A stretch of 58,170 bases of DNA. Origin: Podaxis mareebaensis. Its lineage: Eukaryota > Basidiomycota > Agaricomycetes > Agaricales > Agaricaceae. The stretch lies in the NCBI GenBank assembly GCA_018524725.1, contig JAEUWP010000274.1, forward strand, positions 1 to 58,170. Reading direction: 5' to 3'. Both the position numbers and the translations under genes were made by a program. This document shows, in pieces, positions 1-12,759 of this stretch. Positions within the stretch are counted from its first letter, which is position 1, and every line of letters begins with the position of its first letter. The notes beneath the pieces were generated by a model. It did not search any database and was not told the DNA's origin. It saw only the letters and a program-made list of their open reading frames with translations.

Positions 1-87
1 ATAACCCATACTCTGTCATAACCCATAGCTCGGACCTTCCACCAACTACTATGGGTTAAGACAGAGGCGACTGTACCTGGAATTTCA

Positions 88-700
88 CTAAAACCACCAC
101 GGTTTACATCTCCGGCATTTAAATAGTTTCTCGACTGTCTGTGGTGTAGCGGTGCACCCCAAAATGCCATCCACGGTCTCTTTGACGTAACTTGTCAGTT
201 CTGCGGCTGAGTCGTGATGTTTAAATATATGATGAGTGTGGGAAGGTGGCGATAATGTGAGACATTCCCGCTGCGCCCCATGCATTCCCTGTGGACCAGA
301 GGCCTCTACCTTGCGATTGAGGCCCAAAGGCATGTTCCCAGACGCCAGCGTAAGGCGCGGTGGTGTTGAGACGTAGGACTGCGGTAGAATCTACATTGAC
401 GAACGGATCCTTCGGGTACGATTCTTGTTCGAAGTCACTGCGCTGTAGAAGGCAAAGAAGGGTGGGACCATACACAAAGTCGGCACTACAAGAGTGGACT
501 CAGTTAACGAAATCCGACTCTGAGGATGAGGAGGGTATACTAGTTCTTCCACGTCTACCCTATGCGAAATGGCACTATTCCAGAACCTTGGTGCCTCGTT
601 CAAAAGATATTCAGTAATATCTCCCACTGCTCACTCATACTTTCCCCAACGTCCTTCCTAGTGTGATCATCCAGGCTTTGCTGGGCGACACCCAAACTGG
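88..700 (-). pseudogene. GH105-like unsaturated glycuronyl hydrolase, decayed fragment
   Basis: Read on the minus strand, pieces of one protein appear in shifted frames: a segment with NEAPRFWNSAISHR, then VPPFFAFYSAV, then a segment ending GLWSTGNAWGAAGM followed by IATF. This order and the WxTGNxWxAAGM signature are those of GH88/GH105 six-hairpin hydrolases that remove unsaturated uronic acid residues from pectin-derived oligosaccharides. At least two frame breaks separate the blocks: about two bases seem to be missing within the DFVYMVPP-like motif, and the frame changes again after IATF with no splice sites to explain it. The upstream N-terminal part is not recognisable beyond about position 700 and the C-terminus fades near the window edge. 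I call it a pseudogene. Family assignment is moderately sure; the exact enzyme class is inference. Confidence 0.5.
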
Positions 701-2954
701 CAGGGTCCGCCGATGCTCCACGTACCTTTGTCAACACATCTTTACCTCTTCCTATAATGATTTTCTGAGACCGTACGTGCACTAGCCCCTCGATCGACAC
801 GAGAGTCGATTTAGTTGGAGACGTGACATGAAATGCGTGCGAGCCAAAGACAGATGAAGAAGGATTACACAACTCGAGGAGGGCTTGGGGAGTCGTACCG
901 CATTCCCAAGAATGTGAAGGCAGGGATTGTGCCCGGGACGCTACTTTGAGAATGTCGAAGACCGGGTTGTACGGGAATAGGTTGGACGAATGGTGTTCCA
1001 AGTAGGGTATCGGGGCTAAAGATGAAAAATAGGTGATGGGGACGCCTTGGCTATGAACAGCAGGCATTTATGCACATTTCCCCTTGGGCGTTTGAGAGAA
1101 AAAAACGAAGGGTGGGGCACAGGCCTCTTGTTGCGTCCCAACCTCTTAAATAGATACTGACTTTAACGTGCACTTAAACAAAGGCATTGGCTTCATGTGG
1201 GTCCGGACTAGCTGACACAGGCAGCTCTTGTTGACGACACGAGGAACGTTCATTCGAGTGAGACATCGGTGATGGAGGGTGAGGCATCTCGTCATAACGG
1301 AAGAAGCAGGGGTTCGCACCCGCCCCATGAAAGGTAAAGAATGCCGCGAGATGTTGTAGAAAGCTCCACGGATTTCATCCTCGACCTGCAGCGCTTCCCC
1401 CCGGAAGTCTTCCTGTGGCTTAGGTACGAAGAAGGGGCCGCGCAGCTGGGGAATCCTTCCGCGATTTGGCATTTCCAGACAACCTAGTAAAGCGTAGGCA
1501 GCGGCGCTCAGCCGCTGCTTCCGTTCAACCCCGCCAGAGAACCACAGGCTCTCGTTGCGGGGAGGTACGCCGCGGCAGCCGTGGTGTTAGACGCTCACTG
1601 TTGTCGGGTTGGTGGATCTTGTGGAGTTGGAATTTACTGAACTCGGGGTGGCCCAGTAGATCCCCACGCTAATATTGAGCTCGGCGGTGGGTTTGCGTGA
1701 ACGTACAATCTTATCGAGGGATTCACAGAACCGCGTAAACGATCGATAGATTAAAGGTTAAATGAGCTATCGGCAAGATCATAACCAAGCCCGAATTAAA
1801 AGTGGGGTCTTGTGCCTCAAGTCGCTTGCACGAAATCAGCTACGCTAGTCCTGCCTCTCCTATGTGCAAGTACCGATATCGCTCCCAGGTACAGAAGAAG
1901 CCAATTCATTCAGTCCAGTCAGGCTGGGAGGACATAATGCAACCGACGCCATGTCGTGTCAAATCGTGGAAAGGCCGTGCGGAGCGAAAGGCACAACAGC
2001 GGGAGTTCCTGAAGCTTGAAGCTGGGAACGTCGAGAGTCGATGAATAGCTGAATTCCCAAGACGACCCGACTCGGACGCGAGAGAAGTTGAGAACAGAGA
2101 AAACCATATGTTGCCAACATTAAGGTGGGGATCTAACCACTAAGCGAAGCTTCAAGCAATAGGAGAAGTAACAAAATCAGATTGGAAGATTAAATGCCAA
2201 ACCAGAACCCGAACACACGGTCAGGTCAAATATTCGGCAAGCTTGGCATATGCTTCGAGGCTTCGACCGTCAGTAATCTGGCTACTACCAATCTCGGCCA
2301 CATGGCCACTGGTAGCGGTGCTAGGAGACTTTTGGCTTATCGCCGACTCTTAGAGGTTGAGGTGACATCGCTTGTTTTCATTGGGGATTTGTCGGTGGGA
2401 ATATTCGTTGCGGCCTTGTCAAGTCGGGTTGAAGTGGTGGCTATAGGAAGGTTTTGAGATTTCTTATCATCCAATGGTTTTCGAGTCCTGAGTACTGAAC
2501 TGTCGTCGAGTAAGAAGAACCAAGTATACGATCCACTAACTCAGTATCATAATTGCTCACTCAATCCATCTGCTCAACTGTTCACTCGGTCCAGGAGTAG
2601 GTGACGTCACGACTCAGAAACCTAAATCTTTTGGTTGATTCATTGGTTCTACACGAACATCTATGCAAGGGATGGTGGAGGTACTCTAAAATAGCATTTG
2701 ACAAGCAACAAGGTATCTAAGAAGAAAAAACAAAGTCATCCTACAAGAACACTATGCAAAGAGAAAAGACAGTTGGTTCAGTGAGGGAGACCATTGCATA
2801 TTCACCGTGTATGATGTATATACGCGTGCATTTGATATTCTTCTGTAATTCAACGCCCCACCGTGGGGCACACTGCGTAGCCCTTACACGCCTACGCCAG
2901 CCCAAGCCAAGAAACTTCCAAAATATACACCATAGCCAGAATTACACCATGACA
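701..2954. other. Intergenic or unassigned, no supported gene
   Basis: Only short open frames with no recognisable domains or consistent splice structure. A minus-strand frame at 701-1067 may hold eroded upstream parts of the GH105-like remnant but cannot be aligned to it by eye. Nothing else is supported. Confidence 0.4.
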
Positions 2955-4128
2955 TCATGACCTTTGCGGCTTAGAAGGGACAAATATCCACTGCAAGCTC
3001 ATCAACACCCTAAATCCAACACCGATACCTAGTGTGCCGGGGGTGCCAATTTTGCCAAGGATGGCACGGCCAGTGAAGGCTCCCAGGAAGAGGGCGACAG
3101 CCGCGATGAGACGGTGGTCGCGCGACAAGACGCGTTTGTTCAGGCGGAAGAGACCGGGGTCGGTCATAAGTTCGACCCAGACGGTTGTCAACACGACTGT
3201 AGAAGGATGAGAGAAATGATTAGTCGATGTTTGTCAGACACTAGCTCCAGGTCTGAGACAGCTTGCATGTATGCACCAAAATGAAGGTACGTGGGAGAGC
3301 TGCGCTCTAGGACCCAGAGACCAAGAAAAAGGGAAACGAGATACGCACTGGTCGTTCCGAACTGGGTATTCAACCTCTTTCCAAGGATACCTTGCACGCC
3401 CAAACTGGCACTCATAAACGCCAACGCAACAAACGTCAACGCATTCGTCCAAGCAGGTTCCTCTCTTGCATTCGCAACACTCGGTTGACCCGACTTCCAC
3501 AAGGCGATGGCGGCGGCCATAGTAAAGAGAGCCTGAACAAAGGTGCCAAAGATGAGCCAGATGCGTTTGTGTGGGCCGATTCTGTCGCCTAGACGGCCGA
3601 AGAAGGAACCGAGTTGGAATGCGAGGAGGGAGCAGAGAGCTTGTTGATCGGCTTTGTGGAAGGTGAGGTCGCGGAATCCGGGAGGACCTTCGAAGAGGCG
3701 GGCGAGGGCGAGAGCGAGCTACGCGTGTTTGGGCGTATCATGAGGGAAGTAAAGGGTGAGATGATGATATCAGTCGGTTACGGTGATGTAAGATACGGAG
3801 CAAAAAACGCACCTGAGCAAAGTTACCGGTTTGAAAACCGCACCATACGAAAATGGCCGAGAATGAGAGGACATCGCTGGATTGGAAGTCAGTACGGATG
3901 GACAAGTAAGCGGGGGAAGGCATACATGTATCCGGTCATGAAACAGTATGCGGCGAGGGGGCCCGTTGTGTGTTTCGGATCAACGTCCTGCAGCAGGTAC
4001 TGCCAGAGCGAGACAGTCTTGTTTTGGCCGCTTTCTACATCCTTTTCTGTGTTCTCGGAGCGCCTGCTGCTGAGGACCGTCTCGTGCGAGGGCGACTTGG
4101 ACGCCTGTTTGGCCTTCTGCTCGGACAT
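2955..4128 (-). CDS. DUF1275 (YoaK-family) membrane protein
   Basis: Integral membrane protein of the DUF1275/YoaK family, whose transport role is not firmly established. Exons on the minus strand are about 4128-3926, 3876-3813, 3718-about 3347 and about 3200-2955, with introns starting GTATGC or GTGCGT. The joined protein begins MSEQKAKQASKSP and has a hydrophilic N-terminus of about 50 residues. The family signature GYIDVLSFSAIFVWCGFQ-TGNFAQ (split across intron 1) follows, then a LGSFFGRLGDRIGPHKR loop, the helix FVQALFTMAAAIALW, and later hydrophobic segments TFVALAFMSASLGVQ and LIAAVALFLGAFTG. The FGTT-IVLTTVWVELMTD join restores the motif usual before the last helices. Length and order match complete family members. 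The start was chosen because ATG 4128 precedes a compact cytosolic tail without further upstream homology. Confidence 0.85.
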
Positions 4129-5754
4129 GACTCGGGTCGTATACTGGGGGTCGTGGAGCAAAAGAGAAGGAGAAAGCGGGAGGAGACGGTGAAGAGAAGG
4201 GAAGTGAGGAAAAGAGCGTGGATTAAAAGCAGAGAGAGTAGCGAATGAGTTGGGTAACCGTAAATCAGCAGGTCTTGGCACCACCAGCCAGACGTTGGGT
4301 TCTTGGAGTTACGCGGAAGCCCGGTTCGGACACTCGGAGCTAATGCACACCAATAGCCTGATTTTCCCAGAGACAACAATTTCTGTGCCTCTAACGCCGA
4401 TTTGGTACTGCGTCTTGGCACCTGCTGCAGAGTGAAGCTTACGAAGAGAGAGAGGGCTCGAGTTGGGGGATTAAATGACTAGGTAGTGTTGGGATGAGGA
4501 AACAGGGAGAATGTGCGCTAGAAGATGGCCTGCGTTTTTTTCGGTTTCAATGTTACGTTGTTCTGGGTGGCACTGCACTAAACATTCCCATTTGACATTT
4601 GTCAGCGCTGGGCGTCTCATTCCAACCATCATTTCTACACGCTATACTTAACACCTATTGCTTGTTGGTCGTCTGCATCTCCTCCTGAAACATCTCGACC
4701 GCTGCACCGTTGGTCGTATCTGCTCGCCATACCCATCCGACTCTGTTATCTATCTCGAAAATCAAACAGTCGAGCGCTAATGTTGTCTCCGCTCAAACTA
4801 CGCCCGAGATGAAATCAATCCGAGGTCTCAACCCCGTACAGCAACTCCCAAGCAACTCCCAAGCACACCGCTTGACACGAACACAAAGAGACGACAAAAA
4901 CGCACATCTTGCGACTCGGATTTTACGTGACCACCGCTCGTCGGTCTTGGCCTTGGCATCTATTTTATTTTTTTTCGGACGGCGCGTTTCATAGCGTCTA
5001 GTGCACATTCTGACATTAGCACCAAAGCACCCTGCCGCCATACATAACGGATCAGACTTCTCTTGACACCTGCCCATAAAAGTACCACCACACATGCCTG
5101 CACGGACGGCTGCACCTAACAGTTAATCGCCACAGTTCCCGCTGAGCCTGCTTGACGCTTCGAACGTTCATTCCTGCAGGTCATTTCCGGAATTCAGGAG
5201 CGCCCTGTACCACAGTCAGGCTCGGAAGGTCCACGTTTAACGCTAAGAAGAACCGGAACGTTTAATCACTGATGACCTGACAGGTTCGTATATAAGAGCA
5301 ATGCTTGGGATCTTGGCAAATATCGCTTTTTGAAGCTTGAAGCAGTGGGTGGTGTTAATAGGCTTTTGAGGATATGACCGGCGGAACGTGCGTTCAGACA
5401 TTGTGTTATCATTGTGTCGTTCACTTTTGATGTTGACCATGAGGTGCAGTTGTCGAGCTTCAAGGGCTGTAATATATTGTTCTCAAGGGACGACAATCTT
5501 GACACTGGTGCGTTTTTATATTTATCCTCATAACTTCCTGACATCAAGTATTCGTACACCGGAATATTGCAAACTCCACAAGTCGGAAATAGCGTGAACA
5601 AGACCTAATGCCAAGTCTCTCAGCATGCTTCATGAGCGGGCTTGAATGGAAGGCGACTTGAGCGAAGCGAAAATCCACGTTCCACTTACATCAAGAGGTC
5701 TCGTAGTAATTTCCCTGCTGGCCCAGCACCCGAAGTCCATCCATCAGCATGTTC
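4129..5754. other. Intergenic, no supported gene
   Basis: Contains the promoter side of the DUF1275 gene and scattered short open frames. No conserved protein, repeat or RNA gene was recognised. Confidence 0.4.
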
Positions 5755-6190
5755 TTACCTAAGAGGAACTTGATTCGTCCTTATCGCGCCACTAATTGGA
5801 ATGAAGATGTGCAGGTAGTGGCGTAAACGAACGAAATCAGCTACAATGCGGAAAGAGACTCGGAGAGCAAGAAATGGTGAGTGTAGAGTCGAGGTGGGAG
5901 ACATCCCGATGAGAGCTACACTGGTGACGTCCACTATCTTGTGCTCAGAGGGGTCAGTAGTGCACGTTTTGTCGGTGCATATGGTGTTGGTGTCACCGAG
6001 CAAGGTATATTCGCCTGGTCGAGGAGTGTAGCTTCCGCACATTATTGGGCTCCCATCGCCCCAGAATTCTAATACCACGGTCTTCTGCCCTTGACCTAAA
6101 ATATATTCCGGTTTGGCACCCCGCCGCTTCGGTAGTATGAGATCCGTCGACTGTCTTAGGAACGGACTGTGTTGGTTTATATGGCCTGAA
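5755..6190 (-). pseudogene. C-terminal scrap of a NACHT-type NLR gene
   Basis: The minus-strand frame reads LPKRRGAKPEYILGQGQK followed by TVVLEFWGDG. This lines up with the last exon of the NLR at 9633-11752 (PKKNPWVVLGQGEK then SVILELRSNG) and with the tails of the two NLR genes near 28-31 kb. No NACHT core, P-loop or N-terminal exon is found in the following 600 bases, which end at the CK2 beta gene. I read this as the tail of a lost paralogue. The downstream part of the open frame (after GDG) has no counterpart in the other genes and is probably not coding. The call rests on one short conserved motif. Confidence 0.4.
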
Positions 6191-6835
6191 CAGCTGTTCT
6201 CGGTGCTCCGCAGGAATGTTGATACCAGTATGCGAAGTTAACGGTCGCGGCTTACGCTTTCTTCTTGTGGCTTATGCTAATCTTTTCGTAGTACTTTTGT
6301 CATCCTTTCAAGTGAGAGTGGGATGAGGGACATTCAGTGTTCGCGTCTGACATTGTAGTAGTTTTCAGCAAGAGGAGGTTTTTTCGGGAGTGGATATGCG
6401 CTGATAGCGCTGGAGGCTGATAGACTGGGGTCTTGTAAGAGTCTGCTCTTGTGGAGAACCATCGCTCGTACCGCATGGTCCTGAGAAGTCAGCGCTGTGT
6501 TTCATTATGAGTGGAACCGAGGTGCTGAATGAAGAGCAAAGGTATCCCGGAAGGCAAGGAGCTTGAGCATAATGATGCCATACACTTGTCCGACTTACAC
6601 CCAGTCTCCATCCTGCTCATTAGGTGCTTGTCTACAAAGAAGCTCTCTCCCGCGGACCACGGCCTAGCACCGCGTTATGAATTATTGAAGCAAAACAGCT
6701 CTCTTCAAGTAGTGTAACAATGACCCTGAGTTTTGCGTGAGTCGATGTGACGCTCGTGAGCTTTGGCGGGATGCCATCGCGTGTTCTGGTGTCGGTGCAA
6801 GACGGAAACAAGATAGATTGGAAACACTAGCGCTA
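6191..6835. other. Intergenic, no supported gene
   Basis: Lies between the NLR tail remnant and the 3' end of the CK2 beta gene. Only short non-conserved open frames are present. Confidence 0.4.
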
Positions 6836-7976
6836 TCATATCTTTTTCGATTCCTCCAGAGTTTCGAGCCGTGCAACCTGACGGTCCCTCACCGCTTCCT
6901 GCCACCGCTGCAGCTTCGCAATCTCATGCACCTGGAACCCATAAATCTTCGGCCGGTATCGCTCAGCCTTCAGCGCAACGTTCGCAGTACTCATCTGCTC
7001 CCCACCACCCTCTGCCGGCTCAGGCTCCTCCCTCACCCGGTTCCTCCTAATCCGCCCACCATCGCCCGCCGCACCAGCACCTCCCGCACCGCCGATACCA
7101 CCTCCAACCCCACCAGCTCCCGCACTTCCGCTGAGTGTGTTCGGCGGCCCGCCAAAATCAGCGGGACCGCTCTTTGGTGGGATCAAGTTGGGATAGACCA
7201 AGAACAACAGGTGAGGAAACGTGGTACCGAAATATGCTCCGTCGATTGATCCATGCCGTGAGGATTTTGGCGAGTAAAGGTCTTCGCACCGACCACAGTA
7301 TAATTTTACCGATTTTTCGTATGGGATGTCTGTTAGTCCGACTGGGAGGAGGGCTTGCGAGTTGCATAGCACGCGTGGGCACCGGCCGAAATCTGCTCTT
7401 TTGTATTTTTCGATCTGAGCGGGATGATGTTGAGAATGAATATATGCGGATTGGGGTATGAATACCATTTTCGCAAGACCGCGGGCAGTGACGATCCATC
7501 TTGCGTGAATGAGTCCGTACAGCAGACGTGCCTGCACATCCAACGATCCCCGCAAACTGTCTTGTATATCATCATCTACGCCAAGATCGATATTTGCCCT
7601 TTACACAGTTCAATGTATGCACGCACCGAGGTTATCAGTGATCAAATCCAGCGCCTGCGAGTAGTTCGCCACCTCGTTGTTCAGACCCGTGAGATTGAAC
7701 CGATCGAGGATAAAGTCTTCATCGACCTCGCAAAAGTATTCGTTGCCCTTCGACGAAAGGAACCACGAGATCCACTGCGCATGATGTCAGCTGCGCTGGG
7801 ATGTAAAACTAGATTTGGTCATACAGAGCTGAATGTGACGGTGTGTTAGCGCGGACCAAAGGGAATGAAGAACGGGGTCGTACGAACCTGGAGTAGTCGG
7901 AGTCAGAGCCAGTCGAGATTTCCTCCACTAGAACAAATGAGTTAACGGGAGTCACCAAATCAAAACTAGACCCACT
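6836..7976 (-). CDS. CKB1: Casein kinase 2 regulatory subunit beta
   Basis: Regulatory beta subunit of the CK2 holoenzyme, which docks and tunes the catalytic alpha subunits in nucleus and cytoplasm. Exons (minus strand): 7976 (one base), 7927-7884, 7774-7627, 7575-7466 and 7414-6836, totalling 294 codons in frame. The protein opens [15 protein letters not shown] and continues [35 protein letters not shown] and [21 protein letters not shown] zinc-binding part follows, CPRVLC then CGRCEDLY with [18 protein letters not shown], and the tail is [14 protein letters not shown] Gly/Ala-rich insert before the tail is common in fungal homologues. The best start model puts an intron (7928-7975, donor GTGGGT, branch GTTAAC, acceptor CTAG) between A and TG of the initiator codon. 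Identity is very secure; the split start is inference. Confidence 0.93.
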
Positions 7977-9632
7977 GTTCACGAACGAAAGGGCAAAGTC
8001 CAAGGACGACACTCGTGGATGGGTTTTAGAGCGTCGGGAAGGTGCCCCATATTATGTAATCCAATTATGTATCTGGCCAATCTGCCTACTTCGGCGCTTC
8101 AGCATCGACAAGGCTGATGAGCTTTGAAATTCGCGGTCGGGTAGCATGATTCTCGCTGCAAATTACACAGCCCCCGACACCACGCCTGATTCTGGCTGTA
8201 AGACTCACCGTCCTCGATATATACTTCAGGAACACACGTTGGATGGCGGTGGAACTGAGGACCCTCGGAGCTCCCCGGAGGGCGGTCGCGAGGGTTTCAA
8301 ATGTGGTAAATGCAACGAACATCCTTCTCAGGACGTTTTCAATATGATTTCAAACGTAATCGCAACGAGCGGAGGTCTGTGGAGATGGACTAATTAGCTG
8401 GCTCTTGGCCTTGCGAGATCGTGAGGATAGCTAAATTCAAATTAGAGTAGTTCTTCCGAGCGATTATGCAAGTGCAGAAGCGACCTCGGGGTGGACCAAA
8501 AACGAAAAGAAAAGTTCGGAAGCGAAGGGAACCGAACAAGTCAGGGTCTGATTTGGTAAGATAGCGGACGATAGCGGCCTGGCACTCGGAGCCCTACACT
8601 ACCTTCACCGGCCTCGGCCAATTCCCCGGCTAGCGCATGGGTGGTCTATCGATGTGCGTTTAGCCTGCTGGAGATCGAGTTTCAGGCAGTTAGTCTACAT
8701 GTATATTAACATGTATTCCAATTTTGAGTACAACAATGCCCGGAGGGGCTGTTTTTTTCCGAGCTCTAAACATCGAATATTCTGCGGAATTTTGTTGCGG
8801 ATATTCGGGCTCGTGGTGGGCTCATTTGAGGTATATCCCAAGTTAGCCTTCCACCATACTGCATCAGATCGCACCGGGCAACTCAAGGACTGATCCTTCT
8901 GTACATGCATAAGTAGATATAAAGCCAGCCCAAACTACTTGTTTTCTGACTCATATTCCTCTCATTGGGCTCAGTGGTACTGATATACTATGACTACACT
9001 TTTGTTACCTATTAGAAAATGATGCTTGAATTTTATGAAACCTGCCCGCTCAGTAATAGTACACTTGTTATTTTCACATAATCATTTTTTATACTTTATA
9101 ATGACTCGAACTATCAACTAGCAGTTACATGAAGGGGTAGCCCGTGAATGTGGGGGGTCCAGGATATTCAGCTTATACAGGCCATTCAGGGGTTGGTGCA
9201 GGAAAGCGGCGGTTCAGCGCCATGCTTACCGACTGCCGGAGCAAACAACGGGCACGGTCCCGTTATCAGCCGTCATATCTCCTGCGCTCGTTCGGATCCC
9301 TTCGCTTCCGAACTTTTCTTTTCGATTCTGGTATATACCCAAGCGACCTCCCCAGCTATAATCTACAGCAGTCTCCGTCTTCAGGATGTCGTCCTAGGTG
9401 GACTACAATAGTGAAAGGCTGGAAGTGAACGTCGGCATCCATAGTTGTCCTACGCAACTTCTTTGGTGAGCATGAACTAAGGAGCTGCGGAACATGGCTG
9501 CCTCGTGCTTTGTTTCCACCCTCTTTCTTCTGTTCCCCTAGTTTGATATCCTCTTTACCCAGACCTCTATTACTTTCTGACGGTACCAAGACTAATGGTG
9601 GACCACCAGTTTTCATTACCCAATGTCTGACA
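7977..9632. other. Intergenic, no supported gene
   Basis: Short open frames only; no conserved protein or repeat recognised. It holds the CK2 beta promoter and the 3' flank of the NLR gene at 9633. Confidence 0.4.
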
Positions 9633-11752
9633 CTATTTACTATTATCATCAGGAATCCCTATGCTTCCATTGCTCCTCAGCTCTAGTATCACACTCTTCT
9701 CGCCCTGACCTAAAACTACCCACGGATTCTTTTTGGGATGTTTCGGTGACACAAGGTCCTTCAGCCGTTTCAACAATGGGCGATGGGGCTTGTACGGCTT
9801 GAGAAGTTGCTCTCGACACTCCACAGGAAGCTAAACATCAACAAATAAGGTGAAAAGGTCGCTCCCCGCACGATCAATCGACACACCTTGGTAATGAACT
9901 TGCCCAACTCGTCATTCGACAACCCCATTAACGTTCCGAGTGCCCAATACCCTCTGAAATCGAAACAACTGAGATGGTCGACAAGTGATTCATCCATGTT
10001 TGCCGACGCATGCCAATCAAAGACTTTGGCATAAGCAAATCTATAGACATGCTCGCGAACCTTCCACCTTATATCCTTCTCAAGGTGCCCAAGAGGCGCT
10101 GACAGCCTTATGCCGCTGATAATAGATCCTACAATAACAGTGAGTAACAGCGGTATCGGAGGGTAACAGTCCAACTTACCCGGTGAAAGTACACGTGCTT
10201 CGAGCGCTCCGTTCAGGAAGTCTGTACTCCGTTTGGCCAAAAGTGTATATTGGTTTGGATGTTGGATCCAAAATTTTGACCCACATCGCGTTGGATCTGT
10301 AAGGAATTCCATGAATGAAGCATGGTAGAAATGGATCTTCCAGGGTACCATGGCCGACTCTTCATATTGCTCTCTGGAGAGTGCGGGGGGAGCCTCAAGG
10401 TCTAGCTTTAGCACTGAGTGAAGTTTGGACAATGCCGCATCGAAGGACTGAAAGGTAACTCCAAGTAGGTTAACCAATACAGGTACGTTATCACCCCAGT
10501 TCGCGAAGTTTAGGGGGTTAACGACAGGCATGGATGGAAGCTCGTGGCACAGTAGTAGTATTGATAAGGTGAGCGGAAGAACATTCCTGTGGATCCGCTG
10601 CATGATCAAGGTGTAGAGAGTGTCGAGCTCCTCCATCGGGTTCGAATGGTCATTTCTTCTTAAGGAACTGTTCCTGGATCGGAGGGATAGAATGGTTTTG
10701 AGACGTTCTTTGGCATCCAATGCATCAGGATCGCCAATGAACTTGAGGACGGTCGCAGCATAGACAAATAACCCAGCAGACATAACCACAAGGGCTGTAA
10801 TGTCCTCTTCGGAAGGCCAGGGGCTTTTGGAGGGCGGGATGATGTGACTCCTCCGTCTCCGAATATTCTCAAAACCACCTCGTAGGTAAAGTCGGATTTC
10901 ATCGTCGATTTCACGAGATACTGGAAGTGTTGTTGACCAGCAAAGGGGAGAGATGTGGTGGGAGGTGAATGTGCGGACAATGTGTGGTTCTGGGCGACTG
11001 AAGAAAGCCCACAGGAGTGGCAGATTATCCCCATGCTCTCGTATGGCTGTTGCGATGGCTCTGACAATCGTGCACTGTGCATCATCACTCCTGCACTCGT
11101 CCAATCCATCGACGATCACAAGCCTGTCTTGCATCTCTCTGTCCCGGGACTTCAGCTCCAAGAGAGGTGCAACAATCAGCTCCTGGAATTGCACCTCGAT
11201 GGTTTTCGACAGTAGGGAAGGGTCCTCATCAATCTTTTCATTGAGGATACTCGCAAGAGGTTTGACTTTTGTTGATATTTGATAAGCGATAGAGGGGAAG
11301 AAACAATCGGGGTTGTTTCTTTTGTTCGGTCGTGAGAAGAAGAACGCTGCGCCCAACATACCATTTCCTATAGTTTCTGCAAATGTCTGAGCGAGAGCGG
11401 ACTTGCCAACACCAGCAGGTCCACTCATCCAAGTCATGGGGAATCGGCGATCCTGGCGAGCGATGAAATTGGAGGTCCATGATGTGAAGTCCTGAATATA
11501 CTGCTCGCGGGTTCCTGGGAAGCATTTGGGAGCATAGGAACGAGCATAAGAGTCATACGATGCATCTGGAATTGAGGCTTGGTATAGCCTCTTGAGACCT
11601 AGGAAAGGGAGGTTCTACCTTAGCTTGGTCTGATAGCGGTGTGAGAGGGCACTCTTACCGCTGCGTTTGCGAGAGCCATAGTAGTTGTTATTTTGAGGGT
11701 TATTGATGAACTGGCCACCGTTAATGACGAAACCGCTGGAGTTGCTTAGCAT
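9633..11752 (-). CDS. Compact NACHT-domain NLR-like protein
   Basis: STAND NTPase of the NACHT class, presumed to act in non-self recognition or regulated cell death. Exons on the minus strand: 11752-11659, 11598-10180, 10128-9887 and 9830-9633, giving 650 residues in frame. Exon 1 is a short module (MLSNSSGFVINGGQFINN). A linker with SIPDASYDSYAR and CFPGTREQYIQDF leads to the P-loop GPAGVGKSALAQTFAE (about residues 91-106), the sensor-like AAFFFSRPNKR and Walker B RLVIVDGLDECRSDDAQ. A winged-helix-like region contains FYHASFMEFLTDP, and the tail has NPWVVLGQGEKSVILEL. No WD40, ankyrin or TPR repeats are seen, so the sensor is either the C-terminal helical region or absent. The gene resembles the ones at 27972-30282 and 30511-32654. 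Confidence 0.85.
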
Positions 11753-12759
11753 TTTCACATCTGCAAATGGTGGGAAGAGATAATCTGACCGCTTCGAACA
11801 CTTCACACCGCTACAGCTCTGCTGTTCACACACGTGATATCGAAGAATAGTGAATATCAATGCGAGATCGTGCAATGTGTAGCCAATTTTATAAGGAAGC
11901 GTCGAGCTATTTTTGTTTCAATGACTGACCGGTCCATAGTAGCTAAGTCCTACGGCGACTTCCAGTCCAACCTGTCCTCGCGGCCTTGGTAACTTCCACA
12001 ATTGAGAGGGGGTGGTGGTGTCCTTGAACCAAACCGGACGTTGATGATAGGTCAGAGATCCTACAGTTCACCACGGTTGGTTAGCATTTGATAAGATGCC
12101 TAGATGGTCTTGTCATGTCCGGCGATCGCCGACGTGTCCACCGCTTCTTGGGGCTGTCTGCTCTCATGTCATAAGGTTGTGCTCGACTCACTGAAACCCG
12201 TGGTAGATCAACCTGTGGAACGTTGGCGCTTCATGGTCCGTAGGTTAAAGTAAGACCAGACGTAGCCCGGAAACTATAGGTGGCACTGCAGCAGATGCCT
12301 GCGCAGTCGTCTATTTCTCGCAGCGCTGCCAAAGCGAGTATAAGGCTGAGCGCCTTCTCTAACGGACGTGACAGGCAGTAGGATGAGTTCATTTTCCAGG
12401 CAGAACTTCCAGTGACTTGAATGGAGGAATTAGGTCGCAGAGGGAACCTGGTGGGACGGAAGGTGTATGGAGAGGAGAGGGTCGCGCCTCGGCTCACAGG
12501 CTTGCTTCATAATTAGTCCAAAAGTTGGGTGCGGACTCTGTTACGGTGCCTTGGTCGGAGTCGCAGTGTTGATGCGACGATATGTAGGATGGATGGTCGT
12601 AGGTGTAAAAGACAAGTGTGTTAGGCACATGCATTGACGTAGCCAACGATATGGTAGGCGCCAATGTATTGTTGGTACATATATCATTGACAGGGAAAGA
12701 CTTTGTTACTCTAATGCCTCGAAGCCTAAAGTGGCTTTAGTCCATGCCCTAGCCTTTCC
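11753..12759. other. Intergenic, no supported gene
   Basis: Divergent space between the minus-strand NLR and the plus-strand WD40 remnant. Earlier parts of the lost NACHT-WD40 paralogue may be here but are not recognisable. Confidence 0.35.

Noticed and set aside
1..60. Short inverted repeat AACCCATAG..CTATGGGTT and direct repeat ATAACCCATA at the left edge, considered as telomere-like or element end
   Set aside because: The repeat is too short and not tandem; no element boundaries or TTAGGG-type units are present.
600..1067. Minus-strand 155-residue frame as a HET-domain protein
   Set aside because: No HET motif (such as the conserved Y-x-A/L-S-Y-x-W pattern) is visible; at best it contains eroded parts of the GH105-like remnant.
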